A stretch of 6,705 bases of DNA from an uncultured Bacteroidota bacterium. GTDB taxonomy: Bacteria; Bacteroidota; Bacteroidia; Bacteroidales; CAIWKO01. Below the pieces are notes generated by a model, which saw nothing but the letters and a program-made list of their open reading frames with translations, searched no databases and had not been told where the DNA came from. Within the stretch, counting starts at the first letter, position 1; each line of letters begins with the position of its first letter. The translations under genes and the position numbers were made by a program. The stretch spans positions 1 through 6,705 of the forward strand of contig CALGYY010000186.1 in NCBI GenBank assembly GCA_937934705.1, written 5' to 3'. Positions 4,923-6,705 of this stretch are shown here, in pieces.

Positions 4923-6705
4923 ATGAGTGAAGAGATTCAGAAAAGGATACTTAGCCTGAAGGAACAGATCCTTCATCACGATCACCTTTACTATGACAAG
5001 GCGGAGCCGGAGATCAGCGATTTTGAATATGATGCGCTGATGCGTGAATTACAGACTTTGGAACGGGATCATCCTCAATACGCCACAGCAGATTCCCCGA
5101 CACAGCGGGTGGGTGGCAGTATTACCAAAAGTTTTCAACAGGTGAAGCACCGCTATCCCATGCTGTCGCTTGGAAATACCTATTCAGAAGGAGAGCTTCT
5201 GGATTTCGACCAGCGTGTGCGTAAAGGGCTCACCGGAGATAAGGCTGAGTATGTGTGCGAGCTGAAATATGATGGCGTGGCCATCGCGCTGACATACAGG
5301 GATGGTCTGCTTGTGCAGGCCCTCACACGGGGCGACGGTGAGCAGGGGGATGAGGTGACCGCCAACATCAGGACCATACGATCTGTCCCTTTGCGGCTGA
5401 AAGGCAGCGGCTATCCGCAGGAATTTGAGATCCGGGGGGAGATCGTCATGCCCAGGCAGGGATTCGAACAACTGAACCGTGAGAGAGAGGAGTGCGGTGA
5501 AGCACCCTTTGCCAATCCGCGGAATGCCGCGGCCGGAAGCATCAAAATGCAGGACTCGGCAGAAGTGGCACAACGCCCCCTGGAGTGCCTATTGTATTAC
5601 ATCCCCGGAGAACACCAGCAGTTCCTGACGCATTACGAAGCACTGGAAGCAGCGCGGGAATGGGGTTTCAATGTGCCACCCTATCTGGCACGTTGTATCA
5701 GTATGGATGAGGTTTTTGCCTTCATCCGCAGCTGGGATGAAGGGCGTGACACCCTGCCTTACGATATCGACGGGGTCGTGATTAAACTCAACGGCTTGTC
5801 GCTTCAGAAGCAATTGGGTTTTACGGCCAAATCCCCACGCTGGGCTATTGCGTATAAGTTTCCCGCGCGTCAGGCCCGTACGAGGCTGCTGGGGGTCGAC
5901 TTTCAGGTGGGCCGCACCGGTGCTGTAACACCGGTAGCTAATCTGCACCCGGTGCAACTGGCCGGCACCACGGTGAAAAGGGCGTCGCTGCACAATGCCG
6001 ATATTATTGAGAAACTGGGTCTTCATACGGGCGACATGGTGCTGGTGGAAAAAGGAGGAGAGATCATCCCGAAAATTGTAGGGGTTGTGGAAGAGGAGAG
6101 GGACCCGGCTGCCATTCCGGTGCACTATATCACACACTGCCCGGAGTGCGGTACTGCCTTGATCCGACGCGAAGGTGAGGCGGCGCATTATTGTCCGGAC
6201 GAGGATGGATGCCCCCCCCAGATCAGGGGCAGGATTGAGCATTTCATCAGCCGCAAGGCAATGAATATCGACAGCCTCGGGGAGGGCAAAACCGAATTGC
6301 TTTATGAACGCGGCATCGTAAGGAGTGTGGCCGATCTATACGAACTGGAAGCACAGCACCTGCTGGGACTGGAAAAGGAATATCTGACGGATGACGGAAA
6401 ATCACGTGTGGTGCGTTTCAGGGAGAAGACGGTTGATAACATACTGCAGGGCATAGAAAAGAGCCTTGCTGTGCCTTTCGACAGGGTGCTTTTTGCCCTG
6501 GGAATACGATATGTGGGTGAAACTGTGGCGAAGAAACTGGCCAGGCATTTCGGCGATATCGACCGCCTGATGGCTGCAACTTTACCGGAATTCACAGAAG
6601 TGGAAGAGATCGGTGAGCGCATTGCGCAGAGCGTGCAGGAGTATTTTAGGAGGCCGGCCAATCTGGAAATTATCCGTCGCCTCAGGGCGAAAGGACTTCA
6701 ATTCG
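4923..6705 (+). CDS. ligA: NAD-dependent DNA ligase LigA, 3' end cut by window edge
   Basis: LigA seals nicks in duplex DNA with NAD+ as AMP donor during replication and repair, in the cytoplasm. The window has 594 codons; family members are about 670 aa. Domain Ia (residues 1-70) has the NAD-binding residues Y23/Y24, D33, Y36 and D37. The nucleotidyltransferase domain has the AMP-accepting lysine K115 in the KYDG motif, RGE (171-173), DGVV (283-286) with K288, and K312 in the YKFP segment. The OB fold follows from GRTG (330-333). The zinc finger has C406, C409, C424 and C430. The helix-hairpin-helix region spans about 475-575. The sequence ends at KGLQF, just before the C-terminal BRCT domain, so nothing indicates damage. 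Compared with E. coli LigA there are about 11-13 extra residues around 485-498. The start at 4923 puts K115 at the standard position. Confidence 0.97.
   Translation, partial: MSEEIQKRILSLKEQILHHDHLYYDKAEPEISDFEYDALMRELQTLERDHPQYATADSPTQRVGGSITKSFQQVKHRYPMLSLGNTYSEGELLDFDQRVRKGLTGDKAEYVCELKYDGVAIALTYRDGLLVQALTRGDGEQGDEVTANIRTIRSVPLRLKGSGYPQEFEIRGEIVMPRQGFEQLNREREECGEAPFANPRNAAAGSIKMQDSAEVAQRPLECLLYYIPGEHQQFLTHYEALEAAREWGFNVPPYLARCISMDEVFAFIRSWDEGRDTLPYDIDGVVIKLNGLSLQKQLGFTAKSPRWAIAYKFPARQARTRLLGVDFQVGRTGAVTPVANLHPVQLAGTTVKRASLHNADIIEKLGLHTGDMVLVEKGGEIIPKIVGVVEEERDPAAIPVHYITHCPECGTALIRREGEAAHYCPDEDGCPPQIRGRIEHFISRKAMNIDSLGEGKTELLYERGIVRSVADLYELEAQHLLGLEKEYLTDDGKSRVVRFREKTVDNILQGIEKSLAVPFDRVLFALGIRYVGETVAKKLARHFGDIDRLMAATLPEFTEVEEIGERIAQSVQEYFRRPANLEIIRRLRAKGLQF

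Noticed and set aside
4676..4924. Minus-strand 82-aa open frame overlapping the ligA start
   Set aside because: It reads through the TATCCAA and 8-bp repeats, has no domain or signal, and overlaps the ligA promoter candidate and start codon.
5180..6661. Several minus-strand open frames of 65-217 aa under ligA
   Set aside because: They are antisense to an unambiguous, motif-complete ligA frame and have no recognisable features.

Overview
The window looks like a chromosomal segment of a Bacteroidota (probably Bacteroidales) genome. Four things support this. Four of the five intact reading frames begin with Bacteroidota-style signal peptides, three of them lipoprotein signals. Start codons lack strong Shine-Dalgarno sequences. 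A TAnnTTTG-type -7 element lies upstream of ligA. The LigA helix-hairpin-helix region (FALGIRYVGETVAKKLA) reads like Bacteroidota LigA. I cannot resolve genus.

Layout. Bases 1-224 are a composite of short tandem repeats: a 30-bp head, eleven 8-bp units of TATCGGRG, ten 7-9-bp units of GACYTT, and a short GTCACTC stretch. The repeats run into the stop codon of a minus-strand gene for a secreted two-module glyoxalase-fold (VOC) protein (219-1031). Upstream of it on the same strand is an exported 353-aa protein built from two copies of one unknown domain (1081-2142). A 347-bp gene-free stretch follows. It holds a small hairpin and a terminator-like structure oriented for the next gene block.

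Bases 2490-4217 hold three minus-strand lipoprotein genes with short spacers (66 and 18 bp), probably one transcription unit. None is recognisable by family. They are much more AT-rich than the flanks: hand counts of single 60-base lines give 19/60 G+C at 3721-3780, 34/60 at 661-720 and 33/60 at 5701-5760. Just upstream on the same strand is a broken ORF6N-domain (phage/mobile-element type) gene, with an in-frame stop near its start and a lost C-terminus. It contains a 41-nt near-perfect palindrome. AT-rich composition, unrecognised lipoproteins and a dead phage-type gene together suggest acquired accessory DNA between core genes.

Bases 4696-4757 carry a second, inverted copy of the head plus 8-bp repeat seen at the left edge. 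So two copies of one intergenic repeat element face each other about 4.6 kb apart. After a probable promoter, ligA (NAD-dependent DNA ligase) begins at 4923 on the plus strand. It runs off the right edge with all catalytic and zinc residues present and only the BRCT end missing.

The most unusual items are the inverted head-plus-VNTR pair, the lipoprotein island beside the ORF6N remnant, and the palindrome inside that remnant. I see no CRISPR array, transposase, tRNA or rRNA.
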